Shown: positions 1 through 8,058, numbered from the stretch's first letter. The stretch: DNA of 26,802 bases from Methanocorpusculaceae archaeon UBA425 (GCA_002506085.1 DAWV01000004.1:14976-41777), one strand, 5' to 3'. The notes: generated by a model not told the origin, from the sequence alone. Numbers and translations: made by a program.

Positions 1-691
1 CGCCATAGGAGGCTGCTGTGTTGCTGGATATCGTTCCACCATTCATCGTAAACGTGCCGCCACACACATACACCCCGCCGCCATAATCTGCAGTGTTGTT
101 GGATATCGTTCCGCCAGTCAGGTTGAATGTGCCGCTATTCATAAACACCCCGCCGCCATAGTAGTTTGTACTACTGTTCTGCAGCACAGACCCTGCACTC
201 ATATTGAGTTCTCCTCCATCAACATAAACGAGCGAGTTCCCATTTGAACTATATGCCGTCTTGTTTCCATCAATGGTAAGATTATGCCCGTTATTACCTT
301 CCAGAATAAATATGCCGGAACTCACCGTGAACAAATATCCATTGCCAAAATCACGATAGATTGTGAAATCATTGCTCTCATTTGCAGTAAGAGTGATGGA
401 ACCCCCGGTGATGTTGATAGTATAATTGAGAAGAACATCCTGAAGAAGAACAACTTTTCCATCATCATTTACATATGCCGCTCCATCCCCGGATTCTGTT
501 GTAAGATTCAGGGCATCAGACAAATTCTGTGCAGTCTGTACATCCGGATTATCAGCAGCAGCCGAACCGCAAAATACTCCGGAAACGACAAGCAAAACAA
601 AAATAGTAATCAACATCCGAGACATGAATACAGCAGGCATGATCCGACCGGTCTGCCTGCCGACTTGCAATGATTTTCTGTTTGTCATCAT
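1..691 (-). CDS. Secreted/surface repeat protein, N-terminal part (runs off left edge)
   Basis: This reading frame on the minus strand is open from the ATG at 691 to the window edge, so only about 230 N-terminal residues are visible. A basic N-terminus is followed by a hydrophobic stretch (LITIFVLLVVSGVFCGSAAA, about residues 27-46), which looks like a Sec signal peptide with cleavage after the Ala run. After a region rich in Asn/Asp and N-glycosylation-like NxT/S sites come at least two repeats of about 25 residues built on GGGV(F/Y)..GGTF...GGTISNNTA. Such repeats are typical of right-handed beta-helix, adhesin-like surface proteins of methanogens. Other possible starts are the Met codons at 640 and 625; the latter gives a more ordinary short signal peptide. 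No strong Shine-Dalgarno is visible. The ligand and full length are unknown. The identification as an exported repeat protein is firm; an adhesive role is inference. Confidence 0.8.
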   Translation of the reverse strand, partial: MMTNRKSLQVGRQTGRIMPAVFMSRMLITIFVLLVVSGVFCGSAAADNPDVQTAQNLSDALNLTTESGDGAAYVNDDGKVVLLQDVLLNYTINITGGSITLTANESNDFTIYRDFGNGYLFTVSSGIFILEGNNGHNLTIDGNKTAYSSNGNSLVYVDGGELNMSAGSVLQNSSTNYYGGGVFMNSGTFNLTGGTISNNTADYGGGVYVCGGTFTMNGGTISSNTAASYG

Positions 692-940
692 TTTTTCGCC
701 AAAACATCTCTGTCGGGAACACATACCGTTAACAGGGATCTGCTAAATGAAAAGTTTAGAGATAATAAAACGTAATCTACCCTAAAGGTATTACATTTGT
801 TCGTCATTTGAATGATTCTCCTCTCTTTCTTTCAAAAAGTCAGAATTCTCCCGGAAGCCTTCGTCTGAAAAAAAAGGGGAAACGGTCACCCGGATAAATA
901 TTATAGGAGTTACGCGGGGGTGTTCCCAATCATAAAACTG

Positions 941-1790
941 ACGTACATCCGAAAATCCATAACGGTAATCCCGGGTTCACTCGAAGGCATCGCCCCGCCC
1001 ACGCGCAAACCTTCGGTTTGGTCGCAAGTCTGCCGACTTGGTCGCAAATTAGAGATTTGGTCGCAAGTCTATCGACTTGCTCAGCTAAGCCTGCCCCTTC
1101 GTGGCAGTCCGCCTCGGCTGAGGTCGTCTGCTTCGCATCCAACCCGCCTCGCCTTAGGGGAGAGGAGGAAAACGCCCCCTCCCGCAGCACACCCGAAGAA
1201 CAAGGGGGGGCGCAATACGACGGCGGGTGTACTCGAAGGCTTCGCCACCGGGATTCGCTTAAGGGGGGGAAGGGGGGGCGCAATACGACAGCGGATGTAC
1301 TCGAAGGCTTCGCCCCGGGTTCGCGTAAGGGGTGAGAAGGGAAACGTCATCCCACCCCTGCCCCCTTTTCGTGAATTCCGTTGATTTCCGTGGGTTCAGT
1401 GTGGGGGCTGGGGAGGGAACTACATGTGTTCCATCCAACCGATTCTTTATAATTTCCGTGTTTCTGTGTGATTTCCGTGTATTCCGTGTGATGATACGGC
1501 CATCAAAAAGAATCCCGCTTGAACAAATTCGATTCTGCTCGCCGGGGAAGGGGGGCGAAAAACGACAGCGGGTGTAATCGAAGGCTTCGCCCCCGGAATT
1601 CGCCTTAGGAGGAGGTAAAGGGGGCGCAATACGACGGCGGACGTACTCGAAGGCTTCGCCCCCCGGGGGTCGCAAATCAGAGATTTTCTCTCCGACTCGG
1701 GTCTTCGCCCCTCGCTTGTTCGCAAACCTTCGGTTCGCTCTCCGACTCGCTTCGCTCGCTTGTTCTCAAGTCTATCTACTTGGTCGTGTA
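941..1790. repeat. Mosaic repeat cluster A (GC-rich, hairpin-rich, non-coding)
   Basis: No credible gene is present. The stretch is a mosaic of modules that recur in clusters B and C. Module P (about 45 bp, containing GTACTCGAAGGCTTCGCCCC with a CGAAG-C-CTTCG hairpin) occurs near 1203, 1275, 1551 and 1620. Module L (about 190 bp, 1351-1557) contains several variants of TTTCCGTGT and ends in a CATCAAAAAGAATCC motif. A partial module with CCCGGGTTCACTCGAAGGC is at 941-990, and a TCGGCTGAGGTCGTCTGC module is near 1113. Open frames here encode low-complexity Pro/Arg/Ser peptides in several frames at once, which indicates repeat-derived composition rather than coding. P modules here are in the opposite orientation to those of cluster B. 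Confidence 0.8.
1004..1080. repeat. Four tandem ~19-bp hairpins with varying stems
   Basis: Four units follow one another, separated by GGTCGCAA-type joints. Their stems are AAACC/GGTTT, AAGTC/GACTT, AAAT/ATTT and AAGTC/GACTT, with 3-5 nt loops. The frame is constant, while stem bases change on both arms together. Related hairpins (AAATC..GATTT) recur at about 1676, 12975 and 13819. The function is unknown. Confidence 0.7.
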
Positions 1791-1808
1791 CCCCAGATTC
1801 CCGACTGC

Positions 1809-1815
1809 TTATTTA
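1809..1815 (+). promoter_or_regulatory. Possible TATA element of the housekeeping operon
   Basis: TTATTTA lies about 30 nt upstream of the ATG at 1843, the spacing expected for a leaderless archaeal transcript. The gene has no Shine-Dalgarno, which fits leaderless translation. This is suggestive only. Confidence 0.3.
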
Positions 1816-1842
1816 CCCTTCAGCACCAATTATATTACAGCA

Positions 1843-2136
1843 ATGTACCTCAAGATACACGATATACCAGGCCACGGGAGCATCCTTGCCGCATGCGACA
1901 CCGAACTGCTTGGAAAAACACTCACAAGCCCGCTGTGTGATGTAGAAATAGATCCATCTTTTTACGGCGACAAGGAAGTCACCGAAGAGGAATTCCTCGA
2001 TGCCCTCCACGAAGTTTCAAGCGCGAACATTATCGGAAAACGCGTCTGCGAAATTGCCCTAAAAACCGGACTTATCACCATAGACTCATGCATAATGATT
2101 GACGGCATTCCCCATGCCCAGATTTACGGAGCATAA
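1843..2136 (+). CDS. DUF424 family protein
   Basis: This is a 97-residue archaeal protein of the DUF424 family. The typical N-terminus MYLKIHDIPG, the ACDxELLGKTL segment, the FYGDKEVTEEEFLDAL stretch and the C-terminal GIPHAQI are all present. The start at 1843 was chosen because the family begins at this methionine; a longer frame from 1780 reads into repeat cluster A. The stop overlaps the ATG of nmd3 (TAATG at 2134-2138), so the two are translationally coupled. DUF424 next to nmd3 is a recurrent archaeal arrangement and suggests a role linked to translation or ribosome biogenesis, but the biochemical function is not known. Confidence 0.85.
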   Translation: MYLKIHDIPGHGSILAACDTELLGKTLTSPLCDVEIDPSFYGDKEVTEEEFLDALHEVSSANIIGKRVCEIALKTGLITIDSCIMIDGIPHAQIYGA

Positions 2137-3227
2137 TGCGGATAACACAAGGCTTCTGTCCCAAATGCGGAGCTCCGGCGGAGAACGGCGAACTTTGCGG
2201 AAGATGCCGCCTGAAAGATACGGTCTGGGTCGAAGTCGCCCCCCGTGTGGAATGCATTATCTGCCCGACGTGCGGATCCGTACGTACGGCAAACATCTGG
2301 TCTGACGTCGCAGTCGATAAAGACGAACTCGGTCAGAGCCTGGTAACAAGCGTTATCAAATACCACAAAGATGTCCGGGATATCAAAACGGAAATCAGTA
2401 TCGTGGATACGAGCAGCAATCGTTCTCTCGCAACGGTCCGGGTATCCGGAACGCTGTATGGAATCCCGCTCGAAGAAACCCATGACGTAAACATCGTCTG
2501 GGCACGTGTACAATGCGACCGGTGCTGCAGAATCGCCGGAAGCTACTATGAAGGAGTTATCCAGGTCAGAGCCGAAGGCAGACGACCGACCCCCTTTGAA
2601 CTGCGCCGGGCAGGAGAGATAGCCTATCAGGTCGAAGACCAGGTTCAGGAAGCAGGCGACCGGCTCTCTTTCGTCTCCGATATCGACGAAACGAAAGACG
2701 GCACGGACATAGTCTTTAGTTCCCAGGCAATCGGCGCGGCAATCGCGAACGATATCTGCGGAGCTCTCGGCGGTTCATTTACCACCCACCCCAAACTCAT
2801 CGGCGAAAAGGACGGAGTCCGGCTCTACCGTGTGACATATTCCCTTCGTCTCCCCAGATTTTCCCGGGGCGATATTATCAAACATGGAAAGGAATACTTC
2901 AAAATCATGCGCCAGTCGAAAAACACGCTCTTTGTCTTTGACCTCCTGAATGGTCAGTCACGTGCCTTCCGGGAAGTCGAAAGCGATAAGCTGCTCGGAA
3001 ACATCCGTGAAACAGAAAAAGGTATTGTCATCTATCGTGATGCGGATCTTTTCGGCATAATCAATGAGAAAACCGGTGCGAATGAAGAGATGGCAGAGCG
3101 TCCCTGGCTTGATGCGAAGGAAGGCGATACGCTTTTGTTCGTGAGAGATGAGGACGTACTGATTCTCGCAGGAAGAGATGCGGACCAGACAGATCTCGAA
3201 ACAATCACTCTCGAAGACACTGAGTGA
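2136..3227 (+). CDS. nmd3: NMD3-like 60S/50S ribosomal subunit protein
   Basis: This is an archaeal NMD3 homologue of 363 residues, normal for the archaeal form, which lacks the nuclear shuttling tail of the eukaryotic protein. In eukaryotes NMD3 escorts the large ribosomal subunit; in archaea it is presumed to bind the 50S subunit during assembly or as an anti-association factor. Zinc ligands are visible as CPKC (residues 8-11) with CGRC (21-24), and as CPTC (43-46) paired with a later CDRC in the VQCDRCCRIAG segment. The remainder is the beta-rich NMD3 body with a C-terminal OB/SH3-like part. It is translationally coupled to the DUF424 gene upstream, and the next gene starts 50 nt inside it. 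Confidence 0.9.
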   Translation: MRITQGFCPKCGAPAENGELCGRCRLKDTVWVEVAPRVECIICPTCGSVRTANIWSDVAVDKDELGQSLVTSVIKYHKDVRDIKTEISIVDTSSNRSLATVRVSGTLYGIPLEETHDVNIVWARVQCDRCCRIAGSYYEGVIQVRAEGRRPTPFELRRAGEIAYQVEDQVQEAGDRLSFVSDIDETKDGTDIVFSSQAIGAAIANDICGALGGSFTTHPKLIGEKDGVRLYRVTYSLRLPRFSRGDIIKHGKEYFKIMRQSKNTLFVFDLLNGQSRAFREVESDKLLGNIRETEKGIVIYRDADLFGIINEKTGANEEMAERPWLDAKEGDTLLFVRDEDVLILAGRDADQTDLETITLEDTE

Positions 3228-4047
3228 ACCCTGGGTCGATACGACCCGGCGGGTCTACTGTGAAGGGGACACAGCCTATGTTCCGGTAAAGGAGGGCTCG
3301 TCTTTCGACACGGAAATTCCGGACCGTGTTCCCTATTCAGGTCCGGGATATCAGCGGATGGGAGATACGCTCCTTCTTCACGGGGCGGCGCCGACAGAGG
3401 AACAGCTTGCATCTCTTATTGCATGGGAGAATCCGTCCTGTATTCTTCATACCATGACCCATGAAGGGGTTATGCGTATTCCAAAGACGGTCGTTCTCTA
3501 CGGCACACCGCACGAGGTCAGCTTTCGGGAAGCCGGAATTTCCTATACGCTTGACCCGTCGAAGGTTATGTTTTCGCAGGGAAACCGCGGAGAAAAGCTC
3601 AGGCTCCGTTCTCTTGTGCTGCCCGGCGAACGGATCGCCGATATGTTTGCCGGCATCGGATACTTTACTCTCTCCGCGGCGCTCGCCGGAGGAAATGTCC
3701 ATGCCATGGAAATAAATCCGGTGTCTTTTGCCTATCTTACAAAAAATATCCGTGACAACGGCCTTATGGAGCGCATAACCCCGGAACTGGGCGACTGCCG
3801 CGAAAAACTGTCCGGGGTCTATGATCGTATTTTAATGGGGCATTTTGACGCCCCGGATTTTCTCGAAGAGGCACTAAGACATGCCGGACCCGGTACAATC
3901 CTTCATGTTCACGGGATTGGCGACCGGGAACCGGACATTTCCGGGACTCTCGCAGGGGCAGGTTTTACGTATATAATCAGCGAACATAAAGTAAAGAAAT
4001 ATTCCGGGAACCTCCGGCACTCGGTCTGGGATGTGAAACTGCTATGA
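3178..4047 (+). CDS. taw2: tRNA(Phe) 4-demethylwyosine/wyosine aminocarboxypropyltransferase, Taw2 (class I SAM fold)
   Basis: This 289-residue protein belongs to the Trm5/Tyw2 family. Taw2 transfers the 3-amino-3-carboxypropyl group of S-adenosylmethionine to the imidazo-purine at position 37 of tRNA(Phe) in wybutosine-type biosynthesis. The SAM-binding loop DMFAGIG is at residues 155-161, with YTLDPSKVMFSQGN just before it (123-136) and GDC at 205-207. DRILMG (216-221) matches Taw2/Tyw2 rather than the NPP motif of the Trm5 methyltransferase. The start at 3178 lies inside nmd3; it is kept because the segment up to EPWVDTTRRVY resembles the conserved N-terminus of homologues and no other start precedes it. 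The next gene overlaps by 4 nt (ATGA). A Trm5-type activity cannot be fully excluded from sequence alone. Confidence 0.8.
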   Translation: MRTRQISKQSLSKTLSEPWVDTTRRVYCEGDTAYVPVKEGSSFDTEIPDRVPYSGPGYQRMGDTLLLHGAAPTEEQLASLIAWENPSCILHTMTHEGVMRIPKTVVLYGTPHEVSFREAGISYTLDPSKVMFSQGNRGEKLRLRSLVLPGERIADMFAGIGYFTLSAALAGGNVHAMEINPVSFAYLTKNIRDNGLMERITPELGDCREKLSGVYDRILMGHFDAPDFLEEALRHAGPGTILHVHGIGDREPDISGTLAGAGFTYIISEHKVKKYSGNLRHSVWDVKLL

Positions 4048-5177
4048 AAACACTCAACAATACCAAAATTGTTCTTGGCGTTTGCGGAAGTATTGCCGCC
4101 GTTGAAACGATAAAACTCGCCCATGAGCTGCGGCGACGCGGAGCGGAAGTGACAGGAATCATGAGTCCTGCGGCGTGCGGGATTATTCATCAAGACGCGC
4201 TGACCTATGCGTGTCAGAAACCTGTTCTGACGAAGATTACCGGCATGGTGGAGCATGTCCGGTATTGCGGCGAAGGCGGGGAGGCGGATCTTCTTCTGAT
4301 TGCTCCGGCGACGGCAAATACCGTATCCAAGATTGCCTGCGGAATCGATGACACGATTATTACGACTTTTGCGACGACCGCTCTCGGGAGAGGGATGCCG
4401 GTCGTTATCATTCCGGCGATGCATGAATCCATGTACCGGCACCCGCTGGTCAGGAAAAATCTGGAAACGCTCAAAGAGCTGGGTATTGATGTCGTTCCTC
4501 CCCGAATGGAGGAGGAGAAGGCAAAAATCGCGTCAATCGATGATATCTGCCTGTATGCGGAACGGGCGCTCTCTTCGAAGAAGCTTGCCGGGAAGCATGT
4601 TCTGATTTCCGGAGGAGCGTGCCGCGAGGAGCTGGATGATGTCAGGGTTCTGACGTCACGGTCGTCCGGGACGATGGCAAAGGAGCTCGCCCGTGCGGCA
4701 TTCCGGCTCGGGGCGGATGTCACGCTTGTGATGAATCCTCTGCACGGCACGGTGAATACGGTGAAAAATGTCCCGGTCGTGTCGGCCGCGGATATGCGGG
4801 ACGCGGTCCTTATGGAGGCGCCGGGAGCCGATTATTATATTTCTGCCGCGGCAATCTCCGACTTTGCACCGGAACGTGCGACCGGAAAGATTCCATCCGG
4901 CGCAAAGGTTCAGGTTACGCTGTCGCCTCTCCCGAAACTGATAACGCAGATGGCAGGGAGAGGGATAAAAATCGTCGGCTTCAAACTGGGGGAGAATGCC
5001 GAAGAGGAAGGACGCCGGCTTCTTGAGGTGCCGGATGTCATACTAGTTCTTGCAAACAAGCCTGATATGATGGGAAGTTCCGCCGGAGAGTATGTCTTTT
5101 TACAGAAAGACCATAAGGAAGTTGTAAATGGAACAAAAGCCGAAATTGCAGAGAAAGTATGGGACGTTATTGCATAA
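4044..5177 (+). CDS. coaBC: Bifunctional phosphopantothenoylcysteine decarboxylase / phosphopantothenate--cysteine ligase
   Basis: CoaBC performs two successive CoA steps: CTP-dependent ligation of cysteine to 4'-phosphopantothenate, then FMN-dependent decarboxylation to 4'-phosphopantetheine. The N-terminal flavoprotein domain (about residues 8-175) has GSIAA (15-19), the likely catalytic His71 in HVRYC, PATANT (88-93) and PAMHESM (124-130), where the usual PAMN asparagine is His. The C-terminal ligase domain (about 184-377) has ISGGACREELDDVR (188-201), SSG (207-209), AAAISDFAP (268-276) and Lys282 in GKI, the position of the key ligase lysine. At 377 residues the length is normal. It overlaps taw2 by 4 nt and pantoate kinase by 19 nt, so three consecutive genes supply the archaeal CoA pathway. 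Confidence 0.92.
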   Translation: MKTLNNTKIVLGVCGSIAAVETIKLAHELRRRGAEVTGIMSPAACGIIHQDALTYACQKPVLTKITGMVEHVRYCGEGGEADLLLIAPATANTVSKIACGIDDTIITTFATTALGRGMPVVIIPAMHESMYRHPLVRKNLETLKELGIDVVPPRMEEEKAKIASIDDICLYAERALSSKKLAGKHVLISGGACREELDDVRVLTSRSSGTMAKELARAAFRLGADVTLVMNPLHGTVNTVKNVPVVSAADMRDAVLMEAPGADYYISAAAISDFAPERATGKIPSGAKVQVTLSPLPKLITQMAGRGIKIVGFKLGENAEEEGRRLLEVPDVILVLANKPDMMGSSAGEYVFLQKDHKEVVNGTKAEIAEKVWDVIA

Positions 5178-5995
5178 CTTTTGCTCCGGGTCATATCTCG
5201 GGATATTTTAAGAGGGTCGATGGTGATTCTGTTCAGACGACCGGCAGTCTCGGGGCAGGGATTGTCATCGATAAAGGCGTCAGGGTCGTTATGCGTGACG
5301 CCGGGAAGACCTCGATTCGAATCGGCGACGGGACGGCGGATCCCTGGCTGATTCGCGGGGTTCTATCTGAACTGGGCGTGACCGCCGATGTGCAGGTCAC
5401 GGTCGGGATGCCGATGGGAGCAGGGTTCGGTATGAGTGCCGCAGGGCTGCTTGCGACATATTATGCGGCGAATTCTGTTTTCCGGCTGGGTATGGCTCCA
5501 GACGCGATGGCGGCGGCGGCACATGCATGCGAGGTTCTTCACGGGACAGGGCTTGGCGATGTGGCGGCGGCGTCAGGAGGCGGGCTGGTCGTCCGGACAC
5601 GCCCGGGGATTTCGGGCGTTCTCTCCCGGATGTTTCCGGAGGATGAGATTTTTGCCGTTTCATTCGGCGGTATTTCAACGCATGATGTGATTACCTCGAA
5701 GGAGAAAATGCAGCAGGTTTCGGCAGCATTTCCGGAGGGGGAGCCCGCGACACTTGCCGGGTTCATGGAAAAATCCGCCTCGTTTGCAGAGAAGAGCGGG
5801 CTTATCCCGCAGAATCTTCTGCCCGTTCTTGCCGCATGCAAAACCGCCGGTGTTCCGGCATCCATGACGATGCTCGGGAACGGTGTTTTTGCCACGGGTC
5901 CCAGGGCCGAAACCGTTTTGAAAAAGTTCGGGACCCCGGTATCTCTTCATGTGAGCAAGACCGGACCCGTCATTCTGGAGGAAAAAAATGTCTGA
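5159..5995 (+). CDS. Pantoate kinase (GHMP family)
   Basis: Pantoate kinase phosphorylates pantoate with ATP to 4-phosphopantoate. This is the first archaeal-specific CoA step and replaces the bacterial order of condensation before phosphorylation. The 278-residue protein begins MGRYCITFAPGHISGYF, matching the APGHITGFF signature of the family. It carries the GHMP glycine-rich loop PMGAGFGMSAAG (85-96) and GTGLGDVAAASGGG (129-142). The start at 5159 lies inside the coaBC end and puts the signature at the usual distance from the N-terminus. Its stop overlaps the next gene by 8 nt, and that gene encodes the enzyme using its product. Confidence 0.9.
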   Translation: MGRYCITFAPGHISGYFKRVDGDSVQTTGSLGAGIVIDKGVRVVMRDAGKTSIRIGDGTADPWLIRGVLSELGVTADVQVTVGMPMGAGFGMSAAGLLATYYAANSVFRLGMAPDAMAAAAHACEVLHGTGLGDVAAASGGGLVVRTRPGISGVLSRMFPEDEIFAVSFGGISTHDVITSKEKMQQVSAAFPEGEPATLAGFMEKSASFAEKSGLIPQNLLPVLAACKTAGVPASMTMLGNGVFATGPRAETVLKKFGTPVSLHVSKTGPVILEEKNV

Positions 5996-6725
5996 TATTC
6001 CAAAATCGCATCCCAGATACCAATCGTTAGTTACGAGAGAACAGCTTGTCGCCTCCGCAAAAAGCGGGGTCGTTTCCATGGAGGGTCTGACCTCTCACGG
6101 GCGCGGCGAGGCGTTCGATTATCTTTTCGGCGAAAAAACATCCGCGTCGGCACTGGCGGCAGAAAAACTGGCGGCACGGGTTCTTCTTGCGGCGAAGCAT
6201 CCGGTTTTGTCTATTAACGGCAATACGGCGGCTCTTGCGGCAAAGGAGATTGCTCTTCTCCAGAAAGCATCCGGGGCGGAGGTCGAGGTGAATCTGTTCC
6301 ACCGAACGGAAGAGCGGATGATTCTCGTTTCCGGGGTTCTGGAAAAGGCGGGCTGCGTCGTGTCAAAAGGACCGGTGGAACGCTGTGTTCCGCTTCCGCA
6401 TGACCGCGGTCTCTGCCGGCCTGACGGGATCGGGACGGCGGATGTCGTTCTTGTTCCGTTAGAGGACGGGGACCGCTGCGAGGCACTTGTCTCGATGGGC
6501 AAGCGGGTAATCACGGTCGACCTGAATCCGATCGACCGGACATCGAAGACGGCAACTCTTCCGATTGTGGACGAGGTCACCCGGGCTCTTCCGAATATCG
6601 CGAAAGAGTGTGACCGGCTTCGTGCCTCGGGCGAAAAAGTAACCATGCCGGAAATCGACGGGAACTATTTCGTCAGGCAGGCAGTAAAGGAAATACAGGA
6701 ATTTCTGTCTCATGCTCTGGATTGA
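5988..6725 (+). CDS. 4-phosphopantoate--beta-alanine ligase (phosphopantothenate synthetase)
   Basis: This archaeal enzyme joins 4-phosphopantoate with beta-alanine, using ATP, to give 4'-phosphopantothenate, the substrate of CoaBC encoded two genes upstream. The 245-residue protein shows the family hallmarks: IPKSHPRYQSLVTREQL (4-20), GLTSHGRGEAFDYLFGE (33-49), SINGNTAAL (75-83), a central DLNPIDRTSK segment and a C-terminal helix. Its length is near the family norm. It overlaps pantoate kinase by 8 nt and the RFC-like gene by 14 nt, so production of the two dedicated enzymes is probably coupled. Confidence 0.9.
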   Translation: MSDIPKSHPRYQSLVTREQLVASAKSGVVSMEGLTSHGRGEAFDYLFGEKTSASALAAEKLAARVLLAAKHPVLSINGNTAALAAKEIALLQKASGAEVEVNLFHRTEERMILVSGVLEKAGCVVSKGPVERCVPLPHDRGLCRPDGIGTADVVLVPLEDGDRCEALVSMGKRVITVDLNPIDRTSKTATLPIVDEVTRALPNIAKECDRLRASGEKVTMPEIDGNYFVRQAVKEIQEFLSHALD

Positions 6726-7716
6726 AAAATATCGGCCTTCCTCGTTTGAGGAGATTCTCGGACAGACGAGTCAGACAAACCAGCTTGCGGCATATGCCCG
6801 TCAGGGAAATCTGCCGCATCTTATGGTGATCGGGAGGAGCGGCTGCGGGAAGTCTTCGGCTCTGGAGGCTTTTTCCAAAGTATTTTTCACGGAATCCGCG
6901 AATGAGAACACGACCGTGCTTCCTGTAAGTGCGATGTTTTCCCAGGGTCATACCTATTTCGCGGAAAACGACCGGTTCTCGCATTTGTATCAGAAGAATA
7001 AATCGGTTATTGCAAACTTCAAGTATATCGTGAAATGGCATGCATCGCTGAAGCCTCTCTCGGCTCCGTTCCGTCTGGTGATTTTCGATGGAGCGGGCGA
7101 CCTGACGAAGGATGCCCAGGCAGCTCTCCGCCGGATTATGGAACGATACAGTCAGACCTGCCGGTTTATTTTCGTGACGAATTCGCTTGCCTCGATTATC
7201 GATCCGATCCGGTCGAGGTGCGTTCCTCTGTATTTTCTGCCGATTGCGGAGCAGATTATGCGGCCGTATCTGAAGGGGATCCTTGAGGCTGAGGGATGCC
7301 GGGATGCGGTGTCTGATGAGAATCTTGATCTGCTGATTCTGGGGTCCGCCGGGGACCTCAGGAAGGCTCTCGTGTGGCTGGAACTTATGGCTCTGCATAA
7401 TGTGACGGATCTCTCGTCTCTTATGTCGACGGAGACGGGCATGCTTTCCGCGGCCGCAGTTTCTGCGGCAGAGAAAGGGGATTATTCCGCGGCACAGAAG
7501 ATTGTGGAGAATCTCCAGATCGAATACGGGATGAGTGCCGCAGAGGTTCTCCTCTCGCTTCGCGAATGTCTTCGCGGAAGTATTACGCCGGAGCTTGCCC
7601 TCGCGTTTGCGAAGGCTGATGTTTCCGTTATCGGGGGGCAGATTGAGTATCTGCAGATGAATGCCTTCGCAGCGGAACTGACAGATCTGCTCGGTCCGAA
7701 AACCACGGCAGACTGA
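6712..7716 (+). CDS. rfcS: Replication factor C small-subunit-like AAA+ protein with altered Walker B
   Basis: This 334-residue protein is a clamp-loader small subunit homologue, of the family that loads the PCNA sliding clamp. WIEKYRPSSFEEILGQ (3-18) is the RFC N-terminal signature. Walker A is GRSGCGKS (41-48), departing from the usual GPPGTGKT. Sensor 1 has N157, the arginine-finger SRC is 168-170, and sensor 2 GDLRKA is at about 214-219. The Walker B region reads VIFDGAGDLT (123-132): the DEAD box is DGAG, so the catalytic Glu and the last Asp are Gly. This suggests a subunit that binds ATP but hydrolyses poorly, probably a second small subunit beside a canonical one encoded elsewhere. 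It is the last gene of the operon and overlaps the upstream gene by 14 nt. Confidence 0.85.
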   Translation: MLWIEKYRPSSFEEILGQTSQTNQLAAYARQGNLPHLMVIGRSGCGKSSALEAFSKVFFTESANENTTVLPVSAMFSQGHTYFAENDRFSHLYQKNKSVIANFKYIVKWHASLKPLSAPFRLVIFDGAGDLTKDAQAALRRIMERYSQTCRFIFVTNSLASIIDPIRSRCVPLYFLPIAEQIMRPYLKGILEAEGCRDAVSDENLDLLILGSAGDLRKALVWLELMALHNVTDLSSLMSTETGMLSAAAVSAAEKGDYSAAQKIVENLQIEYGMSAAEVLLSLRECLRGSITPELALAFAKADVSVIGGQIEYLQMNAFAAELTDLLGPKTTAD

Positions 7717-7820
7717 GACCGAGGATACCCGGCATTATGCGCGGGAGCTTTTCGTCCTGATGAAAAATACTTTCGTTTTTCATCCGCAGTTTTTCCGGGA
7801 ACTTCTCCCTCTGTATGAAC

Positions 7821-7847
7821 AGCGGGAGACTGCCCGCTCTTTTTCTT
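7821..7847 (+). terminator. Stem-loop plus T-run after the RFC-like gene
   Basis: AGCGGG (7821-7826) pairs with CCCGCT (7833-7838) across a 6-nt loop and is followed by CTTTTTCTT. A second inverted repeat, GATGAAAAA/TTTTTCATC (7759-7784), lies upstream. Together they plausibly end the operon transcript. Confidence 0.5.
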
Positions 7848-8058
7848 CTGCAGGAGCGCAAAGCAGTATCTCCGCAATTATTACTCTGTTTTAAAAATAA
7901 ACCGTAATAATCCCAGTAAATTTTTGGGATGATTTTTCCTTAAAAACCTTTCCCGACCGGAATATTTTCTGTAAACTTCATTTTACAGGAGATTATTTAT
8001 CCTCGCATCATGAATTATTCAAATAAGGAATATCATAAAAAACAGAAAAATATATAAT
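7848..8058. other. AT-rich intergenic region upstream of the orphan cas operon
   Basis: No gene is seen. The region is A/T rich and carries several TATA-like tracts, for example around 8013-8028 and AAAAATATATA at 8046-8056, one of which probably drives the cas operon. The exact start site cannot be called. Confidence 0.4.

Noticed and set aside
284..673. Plus-strand open frame of 129 codons
   Set aside because: It is antisense to the clear surface protein frame, which has a signal peptide and glycine-rich repeats.
7760..7894. Small frame of 44 codons after the RFC-like gene (MKNTFVFHPQFF...)
   Set aside because: It overlaps two inverted repeats and the terminator-like T-run, has no ribosome-binding site and shows no recognisable family. 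Chance plus codon bias is more likely.
8018..8028. TTC followed by AAATAAGG upstream of the orphan cas5, similar to AAATAGGG of the private spacer, as a possible self-regulating guide site
   Set aside because: The match is only 7 of 8 bases, the register is off by two relative to the spacer start, and the region is A/T rich. It is too weak to claim autoregulation.
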